A stretch of DNA of 32,779 nucleotides from JAWWBN01 sp033720955. GTDB lineage: Bacteria; Acidobacteriota; Thermoanaerobaculia; Multivoradales; JAHEKO01. Shown here in pieces: positions 1 through 7,660 of this stretch. The first letter of the stretch is position 1. Every line of letters begins with the position of its first letter. The position numbers were made by a program, and so were the translations under genes. The stretch is from positions 1 through 32,779 of the forward strand of contig JAWWBN010000013.1 in NCBI GenBank assembly GCA_033720955.1, read 5' to 3'. The notes beneath the pieces are model-generated. The model saw nothing but the letters and a program-made list of their open reading frames with translations. It had not been told where the DNA came from and did not search any database.

Positions 1-1164
1 ATCGTCTGTCTGGCCGCGGTGGCGGTCGCCGCCCAGACCGCGCCCCCCCCGGCGCCGGGCGGCCAGCGGTTGCCCGGGGTCGAGCTGGCGCAGACGCTGG
101 CCACGGCCACCGGCATCGCCATCAGCCCGCTGTTCGGTGTCAGCGCCGTGGGCGCCTGGCGCTATCTCCAGGCCGAGCCGGTCGAGCGGCAGGCGCTGCC
201 CTGGTTCGCCTCGATGTGGTTCTGGGTCCCGGGTCTGCTGGTCAGCTTCCTCCTCGTCTCCAAGGATCTGCTGCTCGGCTTCCTGCCGGGGGTCAAGAAG
301 CCGTTGGACGCCCTCGACGTTCTGGAGGACAAGGTGAGCGCGGTGCTGGCGATCCCCGCCGTGGTGCCGATGTTCGCCAGCGCCTTCGCGGGGGTGGCCT
401 CGGCGCCGGCGACGGCGGGGCCGGTGGCGCAGCAGGCCGGGGCGGCCGCGCTGTCCTGGCTGGACGACCTGCCGGGCGCGACCGCCCTGGGCATCGGTTC
501 GGTGGTGCTGGTGGCCGCCTTCCTGGTGGTCTGGCTCGCCTCCCACGCCATCAACGTGCTCATCCTGCTGTCGCCGTTCGGGCCCCTGGACCTGCTGCTG
601 CGCTCGGTCAAGTGGGCGCTCCTGGCCCTCCTGGGCGGCGCGACCCTGATCCACCCCTACCTGGGTCTGCTGGTGGCCGTCCTCATCCTGCTGGCCGCGG
701 TCCCCGTAGCCGGCTGGTCGTTTCGGCTCTCGGTCTTCGGGTGGGTGCTCGCCCTCGATCTCATCCGCGGCGGCTCGCGCGGCGCCCCGGGGCGGATCCG
801 GGCCTTCACGGTGGGCCGGCTGGGCCGGGCGCCGGCGCGCAGCTACGGGGTCGTGACGAGGGAGGAGGGCGGGCTGGTCTTCCGCTACCGGCCGTGGATG
901 GTGATGCCGCTGCGCCGGGAGCGGCTGGCCGAGGGCGTCTACCGGCTCGGCCGCGGCCCCATCTGCCCCATCCTGCGCCGCCAGGAGGAGGGGCGCGCGG
1001 TCGCGGTGCTGCGCCTCCCGCCGCGCTACGCCCGCGACGAGGAGGAGGTGCTGGCCGCGCTGCGGCTGGCGGGCGCCGACGATCTCGCCCTCCGGCGCGG
1101 CCTCCGGGCGTGCCTCGCCTGGCTGCGCGAGGGGGTGGCGGAGGCCCGCCCGCCCGTCGCATAG
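1..1164 (+). CDS. Polytopic membrane protein of unknown function, 5'-truncated
   Basis: The reading frame is open to the window edge. The first residues (IVCLAAVAVAAQ) look like the hydrophobic core and cleavage region of a signal peptide, so the true start is probably upstream and the GTG at position 19 is only a fallback. After a Pro-rich linker there are roughly five to seven hydrophobic segments, with a KDLLLGFLPGVKKPLDAL stretch between the early ones. A charged, probably cytosolic tail of about 120 residues follows. I do not recognise the family. The middle weakly recalls the DUF4126 membrane family, but this is a guess. It ends 12 bp before cdsA, in the place where uppS sits in many genomes. 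Confidence 0.7.
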   Translation: MVCLAAVAVAAQTAPPPAPGGQRLPGVELAQTLATATGIAISPLFGVSAVGAWRYLQAEPVERQALPWFASMWFWVPGLLVSFLLVSKDLLLGFLPGVKKPLDALDVLEDKVSAVLAIPAVVPMFASAFAGVASAPATAGPVAQQAGAAALSWLDDLPGATALGIGSVVLVAAFLVVWLASHAINVLILLSPFGPLDLLLRSVKWALLALLGGATLIHPYLGLLVAVLILLAAVPVAGWSFRLSVFGWVLALDLIRGGSRGAPGRIRAFTVGRLGRAPARSYGVVTREEGGLVFRYRPWMVMPLRRERLAEGVYRLGRGPICPILRRQEEGRAVAVLRLPPRYARDEEEVLAALRLAGADDLALRRGLRACLAWLREGVAEARPPVA

Positions 1165-1167
1165 ACT
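1162..1167 (+). promoter_or_regulatory. TAGACT -10-like box before cdsA
   Basis: TAGACT lies 9 nt before the cdsA ATG and overlaps the TAG stop of the upstream gene. No -35 match lies 17 nt upstream. It belongs to a recurring start-proximal box in this window and would give a near-leaderless mRNA. Promoter function is inferred. Confidence 0.35.
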
Positions 1168-1176
1168 CGCCACACC

Positions 1177-2004
1177 ATGAAGCGCCTGGTCACGGCCGCG
1201 GTGGGGATCCCCCTCGCCATGGCGGCGGCCTTTCTGCTGCCGCCCCGCTGGTTGTTCCTGCTGCTGGTCGCCGTCGTCGAGATCCAGGTGGTCGAGTTCG
1301 TGCGCATGACCCGCTCCTTCGCGCACAGCGCCCCCCGCTGGACGCTGCTGCTGCTGGTGCCGGCCGCGGCGGTCCTGCTGAGCCCCGCCATGCTGCCGCC
1401 GGGGGACGGCGAGATCTCGTGGGAGTACCTGCTGGCGGCGAGCCTCGCCCTGTCGGTCGGAGTCGGGGCGCTGGTCGTTCTGGGGGGCACCGACGCCGAA
1501 GAGGCGCCGGCCGCTCTGGGAGTGCTGGGCTTCGGCGTCGTCTACTTCTCGCTCCCCGTGGCCTGTCTCTTCTACCTGCGGCGCATCGACCCGTGGCTGC
1601 TGGTGCTGGCCTGCGTCATCGTGTGGCTCGGGGACGCGGCGGCCTACTACGTGGGCACCCGCCTGGGTCGGCACAAGCTGGCCGAGCGGTTGAGCCCCAA
1701 GAAGACCTGGGAGGGGGCGGTCGGGGGCCTCGCCGCGGCCGTGGTGGGCGCCGCGCTGTGGTCGTACTGGCGGCTGGGCGAGGTGCGCCCGGCGCTGGTG
1801 CTGCTGGCCGGCGCGACGAGCGTCGGGGCGCAGCTCGGCGACCTGCTGGAGTCCATGCTCAAGCGGGGCAGCGGGTGCAAGGACTCCGGAGCCCTGCTCC
1901 CGGGGCACGGCGGCATGATGGACCGGATGGACGCGATGATGTTCGGAGCTCCGGTCATGGCGGTGGGGATCTGGCTGGTGGGGATCGACCTGGTGGCGCC
2001 GTGA
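1177..2004 (+). CDS. cdsA: Phosphatidate cytidylyltransferase
   Basis: CdsA makes CDP-diacylglycerol from phosphatidic acid and CTP in the inner membrane, the entry point for phosphatidylglycerol and phosphatidylethanolamine. The 275-residue protein has many hydrophobic helices. Near its C-terminus it has the family signature: SMLKRGSGCKDSG, then LLPGHGGMMDRMD, with the conserved KD, HGG and DRxD elements. A second conserved block, WLGDAAAYYVGTRLGRHK followed by SPKKTWEG, lies around residues 150-178. The ATG start is 12 bp after the previous stop. The stop overlaps the dxr start by 4 bp (GTGA), which indicates translational coupling. The cdsA-dxr-rseP order is common in bacteria. Confidence 0.95.
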   Translation: MKRLVTAAVGIPLAMAAAFLLPPRWLFLLLVAVVEIQVVEFVRMTRSFAHSAPRWTLLLLVPAAAVLLSPAMLPPGDGEISWEYLLAASLALSVGVGALVVLGGTDAEEAPAALGVLGFGVVYFSLPVACLFYLRRIDPWLLVLACVIVWLGDAAAYYVGTRLGRHKLAERLSPKKTWEGAVGGLAAAVVGAALWSYWRLGEVRPALVLLAGATSVGAQLGDLLESMLKRGSGCKDSGALLPGHGGMMDRMDAMMFGAPVMAVGIWLVGIDLVAP

Positions 2005-3155
2005 GACGTCTGGCCGTGCTGGGCTCCACCGGCTCGGTGGGCCGCAGCACCCTGGACGTGGTGCGTCATCACCCGGGCGCCGTGAAGGTCGAGGCGCTGG
2101 CGGCGCGGGGCAGCCGGCTCGACCTGCTGTTGCGTCAGATCGAAGAGGCGCGTCCGGCCCTGGTGGCGGTCTACGACGAGGAGCGGGCGGCGGAGCTCGC
2201 CGCGGCGGTGGGGGACGGGGTGGAGGTGGTGGCCGGCGAGGAGGGTCTGCTGCGGGCGGCGACCTTGCCCCGGGTGGACCGGGTGGTGGCGGCGATGGTG
2301 GGCGCCGCCGGGCTGCCGGCGGTGCACGCCGCGGTGGCGGCGGGGACGGACGTGGCCCTGGCCAACAAGGAGTCGATGGTGGTGGCGGGGCCGCTGCTGA
2401 ACCGGCTCGCCGAGCGGACCGGGGCGCGCATCCTGCCGGTGGACAGCGAGCACGCCGCGCTGCACCAGGCGCTGCGCTGCGGCGCCGGGCGGGAGGTGCG
2501 GCGCCTGGTGCTCACCGCCTCGGGCGGACCGTTCCGCAACCGGCCGGCCGAGAGCTGGGCGGAGATCACCCCGGAGGAGGCGCTGGCCCACCCGACCTGG
2601 GAGATGGGCGCCAAGATCAGCGTCGACTCGGCCACGCTGATGAACAAGGCGCTGGAGCTGATCGAGGCCAGCTATCTCTTCGGGCTGCCGGCCGAGCGGA
2701 TCGACGTGGTGGTGCATCCGCAGTCGATTGTCCACTCGCTGGTGGAGTACGTGGACGGCTCCTGGATCGCCCAGCTCTCGGTGAACGACATGGTCTTCCC
2801 CATCCAGTACGCGGTGGCCTATCCCGACCGGTGGGCGAACGAGTTCCCCCGGCTCGACCCCGCCCGCCTGGGCACCCTGGAGTTCGAGCCCCTGGATCGC
2901 GAGCGCTTCCCCACCGTGGACCTGGCCCGCCGGGCGCTGGCGTCGGGTCTCTCGGCGACGGCGGTCCTCAACGCCGCCAACGAGGTGGCGGTGCGGGCCT
3001 TCCTGGACCGCCGCATCTCCTTCCCGCGGATCTTCGAGATCTGCCGCGGGGTCCTCGACGAGCACCGCCCGGAGGAGGTCGCCGACCTGGACCGCGCCTT
3101 GCATTGGGACCGCGTCGGGCGCGACGTGGCGCGCCGTGCCCTGGCCGATCCCTGA
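2001..3155 (+). CDS. dxr: 1-deoxy-D-xylulose 5-phosphate reductoisomerase
   Basis: Dxr catalyses the NADPH- and divalent-metal-dependent conversion of DXP to MEP, the committed step of the non-mevalonate isoprenoid pathway in the cytosol. The 384-residue length is normal for the family. The NADPH-binding GSTGSVG is at residues 8-14 and NKES at 122-125. Metal ligands are visible as D148 and E150 in the VDSEH motif and E219 in MNKALELIEA. The catalytic-loop region HPQSIVHS is present. The GTG start at 2001 shares GTGA with the cdsA stop. A longer open frame upstream is only the shadow of cdsA and gene 1. rseP follows after 20 bp. Confidence 0.96.
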   Translation: MRRLAVLGSTGSVGRSTLDVVRHHPGAVKVEALAARGSRLDLLLRQIEEARPALVAVYDEERAAELAAAVGDGVEVVAGEEGLLRAATLPRVDRVVAAMVGAAGLPAVHAAVAAGTDVALANKESMVVAGPLLNRLAERTGARILPVDSEHAALHQALRCGAGREVRRLVLTASGGPFRNRPAESWAEITPEEALAHPTWEMGAKISVDSATLMNKALELIEASYLFGLPAERIDVVVHPQSIVHSLVEYVDGSWIAQLSVNDMVFPIQYAVAYPDRWANEFPRLDPARLGTLEFEPLDRERFPTVDLARRALASGLSATAVLNAANEVAVRAFLDRRISFPRIFEICRGVLDEHRPEEVADLDRALHWDRVGRDVARRALADP

Positions 3156-3157
3156 GG

Positions 3158-3163
3158 TAGAAT
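3158..3163 (+). promoter_or_regulatory. TAGAAT -10-like box before rseP
   Basis: TAGAAT lies 12 nt before the rseP ATG and immediately after the dxr stop. It has no clear -35. It is a member of the start-proximal box set and may be an internal promoter that lets rseP be transcribed separately from dxr. Confidence 0.35.
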
Positions 3164-3175
3164 CGCGCCTCCGAG

Positions 3176-4492
3176 ATGAATCTGATCAGCAACGCGTTCG
3201 CCTTCATCTTCGCCCTGGGCGTCATCATCTTCGTCCACGAGCTCGGCCACCTGCTGGTGGCCAAGGGATTCGGCATCCGCGCGGTCACCTTCTCGCTGGG
3301 TTTCGGAAAGCGGATCTGGGGCTTCCGTCGCGGCGGCACCGACTACCGCGTCTCCCTGGTGCCCCTGGGCGGCTACGTGCAGCTCGGCGGCGAGGACCCC
3401 TCGGAGCGCACCGACGACCCCTCCGAGTTCCTGAACCACCCGCGCTGGCAGCGGGTGCTGGTCTACCTTGCGGGTCCGGCGATGAACGTCGCCCTGGCCA
3501 TCCTCCTTGTGGCCGGGGTCTACATGATCGGCATCGAGGTGCCGCTGCCGCCCAACAGCCCCTCCGTGGTCGGGGTCGTGGTGCCCGGCTCGCCGGCCGA
3601 GTCGGCGGGTCTGGCTCCCGGCGACCGCATCGTAGAGGTGGCCGGAAAGCGGGTCACCCGGTGGGACGAGGTGCGCTTCGAGCTGCTCACCTCGCCGGAG
3701 CGGGAGGTGCCGCTGGTCTACGAGCGCGACGGGCGCCGGCTGTCCACCGTGGTGGTGCCCTCCAAGGTGCCGCGCTACGAGGTGGGCGACGCGGGGGTCT
3801 TCCCCGAGATGCTGCCCCGGGTGGGCCGGTTGTTTCCCGGCGACCCGGCGGAGGCGGCGGGTCTCCAGCCCGGGGACGAGATCCGGCGCGTGGACGGCCG
3901 CCCGATCGCCGGCCGCTCCGACTTCATCGAGTACCTCTCCAGCCGGCCGGGGGAGGCCATCGAGCTGGAGGTGATGCGTCGCGGCGACCCGCTGACGTTG
4001 ACGGTGGTGCCGCGCGACCGGGAGGGCAGGGGCTGGATCGGCGTGCAGCTCTCCTCGGGCTCGTTCCAGCGCTACGGGCCGGTGGAGGCGCTGGTCGAGA
4101 GCGTCAAGTTCAACGTCGCCATCACCGTCCAGACGTTCTCGGTGCTGGGAAAGATCTTCACCGGCCGTCTGGCGGCCAAGAGCGCCCTGGCCGGGCCGAT
4201 CGAGATCGCCGCCATGAGCGGCGCGGCGGCGCGCAGCGGCTTCGAGAACCTGCTGCACCTCATGGGCCTGATCAGCATCTCCATCGCCATCCTGAACCTG
4301 CTCCCGATCCCCATCCTGGACGGCGGCCAGATCTTCATCCTCGCCATCGAGGGGATCCGCCGCCGCGACCTGTCGCTCAAGCTGAAGGAGCGCATCAACC
4401 AGGTGGGCTTCGTGATGATCGTCATGCTGATGATGGCGGTCCTCTACTTCGACCTGCTGAAGAACCTGCCGGACGGCCTGCTGCCGGGCTAG
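3176..4492 (+). CDS. rseP: RIP site-2 protease (RseP type)
   Basis: This inner-membrane zinc protease cleaves transmembrane segments of anti-sigma factors or other single-pass proteins (regulated intramembrane proteolysis). The zinc-binding HELGH motif is at residues 21-25 inside the first membrane helix. The third metal ligand is in the NLLPIPILDGGQ motif near residues 381-383. Two PDZ domains lie between them, at roughly 120-195 and 203-285, each with the SPAESAGL or DPAEAAGL carboxylate-loop region. The 438-residue length is normal for the family. The substrate cannot be named, because no anti-sigma factor is encoded in the window. Confidence 0.95.
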   Translation: MNLISNAFAFIFALGVIIFVHELGHLLVAKGFGIRAVTFSLGFGKRIWGFRRGGTDYRVSLVPLGGYVQLGGEDPSERTDDPSEFLNHPRWQRVLVYLAGPAMNVALAILLVAGVYMIGIEVPLPPNSPSVVGVVVPGSPAESAGLAPGDRIVEVAGKRVTRWDEVRFELLTSPEREVPLVYERDGRRLSTVVVPSKVPRYEVGDAGVFPEMLPRVGRLFPGDPAEAAGLQPGDEIRRVDGRPIAGRSDFIEYLSSRPGEAIELEVMRRGDPLTLTVVPRDREGRGWIGVQLSSGSFQRYGPVEALVESVKFNVAITVQTFSVLGKIFTGRLAAKSALAGPIEIAAMSGAAARSGFENLLHLMGLISISIAILNLLPIPILDGGQIFILAIEGIRRRDLSLKLKERINQVGFVMIVMLMMAVLYFDLLKNLPDGLLPG

Positions 4493-4502
4493 GGGGACGC
4501 CG

Positions 4503-5051
4503 ATGAGCGGATTGGACCTGGGGGCCGAGGCGCCCAACTTCGACCTGACGAGCACCGAGGGCGTGGTGCTCATGCTGCGCGACGAGGTGCCCCGCTCCGC
4601 CCTGGTCCTCTACTTCTTCGCCGACCCCGGCGACGAGGTGGTCCGCCGGGACCTGCTGGCCCTGTCGCGCCGCCTCGCCGACTGGTACGAGCTGACCGCC
4701 TCGGTGCTGGCGATCTCGCCCGCCAAGGTGGACGCTCTCCAGGAGCTCCAGCGGGAGCTCAAGCTGGGCTTCCCCCTGCTCTCGGACGACCGCAACTTCG
4801 CCCGTCTCTACGGCGTGAGGCCGGGCGAGGGCGAGGAGGAGGCGGCTCCGGCCCTCTTCCTGGTGGACCGCAACCAGAAGGTGCGCTGGATGGCCAACCC
4901 GGTCGGAGGGGTGGAGGAGGCGCTGCCGCAGATCCAGCGCGAGCTCAGGCGGCTCCCCTCTCCCACCGCCAACCTTCCCCGCCGGGCGACGAACCGGCTC
5001 ATCGACCGGTGGGTCAACCAGAAGTCCGGTCTGCGCAAGAAGCGCGCCTGA
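4503..5051 (+). CDS. Peroxiredoxin-like thioredoxin-fold protein lacking cysteine
   Basis: The 182-residue protein follows the AhpC/TSA (BCP-like) pattern. It starts with LGAEAPNFDLTSTEG, has a YFFADPGDE stretch where peroxiredoxins carry the catalytic loop, then a FPLLSDD segment, a YGV segment and ALFLVDRNQKVRW. It contains no cysteine, so the peroxidatic and resolving residues are both absent and thiol-peroxidase chemistry is not expected. The C-terminal 40 residues are basic (NQKSGLRKKRA at the end). A GGGGGA ribosome-binding sequence precedes the ATG. It lies 10 bp after rseP and is probably co-transcribed. It may be a binding or scaffold protein; its function is unknown. Confidence 0.8.
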   Translation: MSGLDLGAEAPNFDLTSTEGVVLMLRDEVPRSALVLYFFADPGDEVVRRDLLALSRRLADWYELTASVLAISPAKVDALQELQRELKLGFPLLSDDRNFARLYGVRPGEGEEEAAPALFLVDRNQKVRWMANPVGGVEEALPQIQRELRRLPSPTANLPRRATNRLIDRWVNQKSGLRKKRA

Positions 5052-5060
5052 GCGGCGGTC

Positions 5061-5267
5061 TCAGCGTGGCTCGATGGGCGGCGGCGCGCCGTTCGAGGGT
5101 TCGCCCGGATCCGCGGCGTCCGCCAGCTCCCAGCGGCTCCGACGCGACCGGCGCCGCCGGCCCTCGCTCGCGGCCTCCCGCCCCCGGCGCATCAGGCGGG
5201 CCAGGATCGGCAGCACGAACCAGATGGCCGCCACCACCAGCCAGCCCCAATCGTCGATCAGCCCCAT
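5061..5267 (-). CDS. Small single-pass membrane protein, hypothetical
   Basis: This is a 68-residue frame with an N-terminal hydrophobic helix (WGWLVVAAIWFVLPILARL) followed by a strongly basic segment (GRRRRSRRSR) and an acidic/proline-rich tail. The positive residues after the helix favour an N-out, C-in topology. It lies 42 bp downstream of the endonuclease IV gene on the same strand and ends 9 bp from the convergent peroxiredoxin-like gene. There is no clear ribosome-binding site. I do not recognise a family. A coding role is plausible because the helix and the topology signal are coherent, but it is not certain. Confidence 0.5.
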   Translation of the reverse strand: MGLIDDWGWLVVAAIWFVLPILARLMRRGREAASEGRRRRSRRSRWELADAADPGEPSNGAPPPIEPR

Positions 5268-5309
5268 GCCGTGTCGAGAATAGCGGATAAGGGGGTCGCC
5301 GGGCCGGGA

Positions 5310-6179
5310 TCAGCCGCGGGCGGCGCGGCGTCTCCGCCACCGCTTGAGCCGGGCCAGGTCCCGTGCGTGCCCCTGGCCGTCCTCGCCGAGGGGTGTCTCG
5401 AGGATCATGGGGACCTCGAGCAGGCGCGGGTCGCCGACCAGGCGACGGAACGAGGCGGGGCCGATCTCGCCGTCCCCCAGGTTGGCGTGCCGGTCGCGGC
5501 GCGAGCCCAGGGGAAAGCGCGAGTCGTTCAGATGCAGGCAGCCGACGGCGGCGAGGCCGATCTTCTCGTCCACCTCGTCCCAGAAGCGGTCGTACCCCCT
5601 CCTGGTGTGCACGGGGTAGCCGGCGGCGAAGGCGTGGCAGGTGTCGATGCAGACGCCCACGCGGGGCCGTCGGATCGCTCCGAGCATCGCAGTCAGCTCC
5701 TCGAGGTGGCGGCCGAGCACGGTGCCCTGGCCGGCGGTGTTCTCGAGCAGCAGGCGGCAGTCGGGAGGGTGCTCGTCCAGCACCCGGCGCACCGAGCGGG
5801 CCACCCGGGCCACCCCCCGCTCCGGACCCGCGCCCAGATGGGCGCCGGGGTGGACGACCAGGGCATCCACCCCGAGCAGGTCACAGCGGCGGAGCTCGTC
5901 GGCGAGGGCGCGCCGGGAGCGACGCAGCACGGTGCGATCGGTCGCGGCCAGGTTGACGAGGTAGGCGGCGTGCGCGACCACCGGTCCGGGCAGATCGCCG
6001 CGCCCGTCGCGGAAGGCCGCGGCCGCGGTGTCCGCGATCTCCGGCCCGCGCCAGCGGTTGGGACTCTTGACGAAGATCTGGGCCGTCTCGCACCCCGCCG
6101 CGCGCGCTCGCTCGAGGGCGCGGTGAACGCCGCCGGCGGCGGAGACGTGGGCGCCGAGGCGGGGCGGCGGAGGCGCCAT
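5310..6179 (-). CDS. nfo: Deoxyribonuclease IV (AP endonuclease family 2)
   Basis: Endonuclease IV cuts DNA 5' to abasic sites and removes 3'-blocking groups in base-excision repair, using three zinc ions in a TIM barrel. The 289-residue protein has the family motifs in order: LGAHVSAAGG at the N-terminus, VVHPGAHLG, LLLENTAGQG, CIDTCHAFAAGYP, LHLNDSRFPLGS followed by RHANLGDGEIG, and MILETP. These supply the His, Glu and Asp zinc ligands. The length is normal. It is divergently transcribed from the PASTA gene across a 78-bp gap. Confidence 0.93.
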   Translation of the reverse strand: MAPPPPRLGAHVSAAGGVHRALERARAAGCETAQIFVKSPNRWRGPEIADTAAAAFRDGRGDLPGPVVAHAAYLVNLAATDRTVLRRSRRALADELRRCDLLGVDALVVHPGAHLGAGPERGVARVARSVRRVLDEHPPDCRLLLENTAGQGTVLGRHLEELTAMLGAIRRPRVGVCIDTCHAFAAGYPVHTRRGYDRFWDEVDEKIGLAAVGCLHLNDSRFPLGSRRDRHANLGDGEIGPASFRRLVGDPRLLEVPMILETPLGEDGQGHARDLARLKRWRRRRAARG

Positions 6180-6245
6180 GGCCCGGGGTTATAGCAGCCC
6201 CGGAGGGGGGCTCGCCCCCGTGGCCGAGCGGCGCCGTCGCTCTGC

Positions 6246-6251
6246 TAGACT
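6246..6251 (+). promoter_or_regulatory. TAGACT -10-like box before the PASTA gene
   Basis: TAGACT lies 6 nt before the ATG at 6258, in the divergent gap with nfo. No -35 is seen. If used, transcription would start at or just before the start codon. Confidence 0.4.
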
Positions 6252-6257
6252 GCGCGG

Positions 6258-6995
6258 ATGCTGCGGCGACTGCTGCGAGCCCTGGGCTGGACCACTTACG
6301 CGCTGGGGCTCCTGGCGGTCTTCGTGCTGGCGGGCTACTCCTCCTTCAATCTGTTCGTGCGGCGCGGCGTGACCACGGTGCCGGATTTGCAGGGCGTAGA
6401 GGAGAGCGAGGCGAGGCGCGTTCTCGCGGACGCGGGGCTCAAGATGCGACTCGACAACCAGGTCTACGACGAGACGGTGCCGGGCGGGCACGTCGTGCGG
6501 CAGGAGCCGACCGGTGGCGGGCTGGTGAAGCGCGGCAGCCCGGTGGGGGTGGTCCTCTCGAGCGGACCGGAGGTGGTGCGGATGCCCCAGCTCCGAGGGA
6601 CCGCTCTGCGCGCTGCGCAGGTGGCGCTGAGCGCCGCCGACCTCACCCTGGCGTCCACCGCCTCGGTGTACAGCGAGCGCGGCCTGCCCGGCACGGTGGT
6701 GGAGCAGTCGCCGCCGCCGGGCGCGGAGATCAGCCGCAGCACCCCGGTGCGTCTCTTCCTCTGCAAGGAGGGGCGGGCGGCCACCTTTCTCATGCCCGAT
6801 CTGGTCTACCGGGAGTACGACGAGGTGCGGGCCTTCTTCGAGCGGCGCGGGCTGCGGCTGGGCAGCGTGAAGTACGAGCGCTACGAGGGCATCGCCGCCG
6901 GGGTGGTGCTGCGCCAGTTCCCGGTGGCCGGGCATCCCCTGCGGCAGGGCGAGGTGATCTCGCTGGTCGTGGCCGGGGGCGAGGCGGGGGCGTGA
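6258..6995 (+). CDS. Membrane-anchored three-PASTA-domain protein
   Basis: This 245-residue protein has one N-terminal membrane helix (about residues 11-30) and then three consecutive PASTA domains outside the inner membrane (about 38-104, 107-173 and 178-242). Each domain shows the V/MPDL-G start and a P-G-x-V-x-x-Q-x-P element. PASTA domains bind uncrosslinked peptidoglycan or muropeptides in Ser/Thr kinases and penicillin-binding proteins. Here there is no kinase or transpeptidase domain, so the protein looks like a stand-alone wall-sensing or scaffold unit. Its stop overlaps the rpe start, which couples it to the rpe-bamD-cpoB series. Confidence 0.88.
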   Translation: MLRRLLRALGWTTYALGLLAVFVLAGYSSFNLFVRRGVTTVPDLQGVEESEARRVLADAGLKMRLDNQVYDETVPGGHVVRQEPTGGGLVKRGSPVGVVLSSGPEVVRMPQLRGTALRAAQVALSAADLTLASTASVYSERGLPGTVVEQSPPPGAEISRSTPVRLFLCKEGRAATFLMPDLVYREYDEVRAFFERRGLRLGSVKYERYEGIAAGVVLRQFPVAGHPLRQGEVISLVVAGGEAGA

Positions 6996-7660
6996 CCATG
7001 AGGATCGCCCCCTCCCTTCTGGCCGCCGATCTGGCCGATCTGACCCGCGAAGTGGCGCGCTGCGCCGAGGGCGGCGCCGACCTGCTGCACGTGGACGTGA
7101 TGGACGGCCGCTTCGTTCCCAACCTGACCTTCGGCATCCCGGTCATCGCCGCCCTCAAGCGTCACACCGAGATCCCACTCGACGTCCACCTGATGGTGGA
7201 GGAGCCCGGCCGCCTGCTGGACGACTACCTGTCGGCGGGCTCGGACCGGGTGGCGGTGCACTGGGAGGCCACGGTCCACCTGGACCGGGTGCTGGGGCGG
7301 ATCCGGGAAGCCGGCGCGGCGGCGGGGGTGGCGGTGAACCCGGCGACCCCCGTGGAGCTCCTCGGCGACGTCCTGGGGAGGCTGGACTTCGTGCTCCTGA
7401 TGTCCGTCAACCCCGGCTTCGCGGGCCAGCCCTTCCTGCCGCACGTGCTGGCCAAGGCCCGGCGGCTGCGCGAGCTGGCGGCGTCGGCGCGAGCGCGGGT
7501 GGAGATCGCCCTCGACGGAGGGGTGGACGCGGGCAACGTCCGCCAGGCGGCCGAGGCCGGGGTCCACACCTGTGTGGCCGGGTCGTCGATCTTCGGCGCC
7601 GCCGACCCCGCGGCGGAGATCGGCCGGCTGCGCGAGCTGGCGACGGGGGCCGCGGTATGA
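6992..7660 (+). CDS. rpe: Ribulose-phosphate 3-epimerase
   Basis: Rpe interconverts ribulose 5-phosphate and xylulose 5-phosphate in the pentose phosphate pathway (or Calvin cycle). The 222-residue TIM-barrel protein shows APSLLAADLADL at the start, HVDVMDGRFVPNLTFG (metal-binding His and Asp), LDVHLMV, LMSVNPGFAGQPF and ALDGGVDAGN followed by the phosphate-binding AGSSIFG. Two starts are possible: the GTG at 6992, which shares GTGA with the upstream stop, and the ATG at 6998, which gives MRIAPS. Its stop overlaps the next gene by 4 bp (ATGA). A metabolic gene inside an envelope operon is unusual but does occur. Confidence 0.95.
   Translation: MTMRIAPSLLAADLADLTREVARCAEGGADLLHVDVMDGRFVPNLTFGIPVIAALKRHTEIPLDVHLMVEEPGRLLDDYLSAGSDRVAVHWEATVHLDRVLGRIREAGAAAGVAVNPATPVELLGDVLGRLDFVLLMSVNPGFAGQPFLPHVLAKARRLRELAASARARVEIALDGGVDAGNVRQAAEAGVHTCVAGSSIFGAADPAAEIGRLRELATGAAV

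Noticed and set aside
216..2000. Long plus-strand frame that runs through gene 1 and cdsA into dxr
   Set aside because: Its protein is Gly/Arg/Pro-rich low-complexity text from the wrong frame of two clear genes. Only the part from 2001 is real (dxr).
1647..3104. 485-codon open frame on the minus strand
   Set aside because: Antisense to cdsA and dxr, with the same biased composition and no domain.
2819..4573. 584-codon open frame on the minus strand
   Set aside because: It is antisense to dxr and rseP, has His/Gln/Arg-rich shadow composition and no family motif.
5048..5064. CTGAG-N7-CTCAG inverted repeat between the peroxiredoxin-like and small membrane protein genes
   Set aside because: The stem is only 5 bp with no U-tract, too weak for a terminator call.
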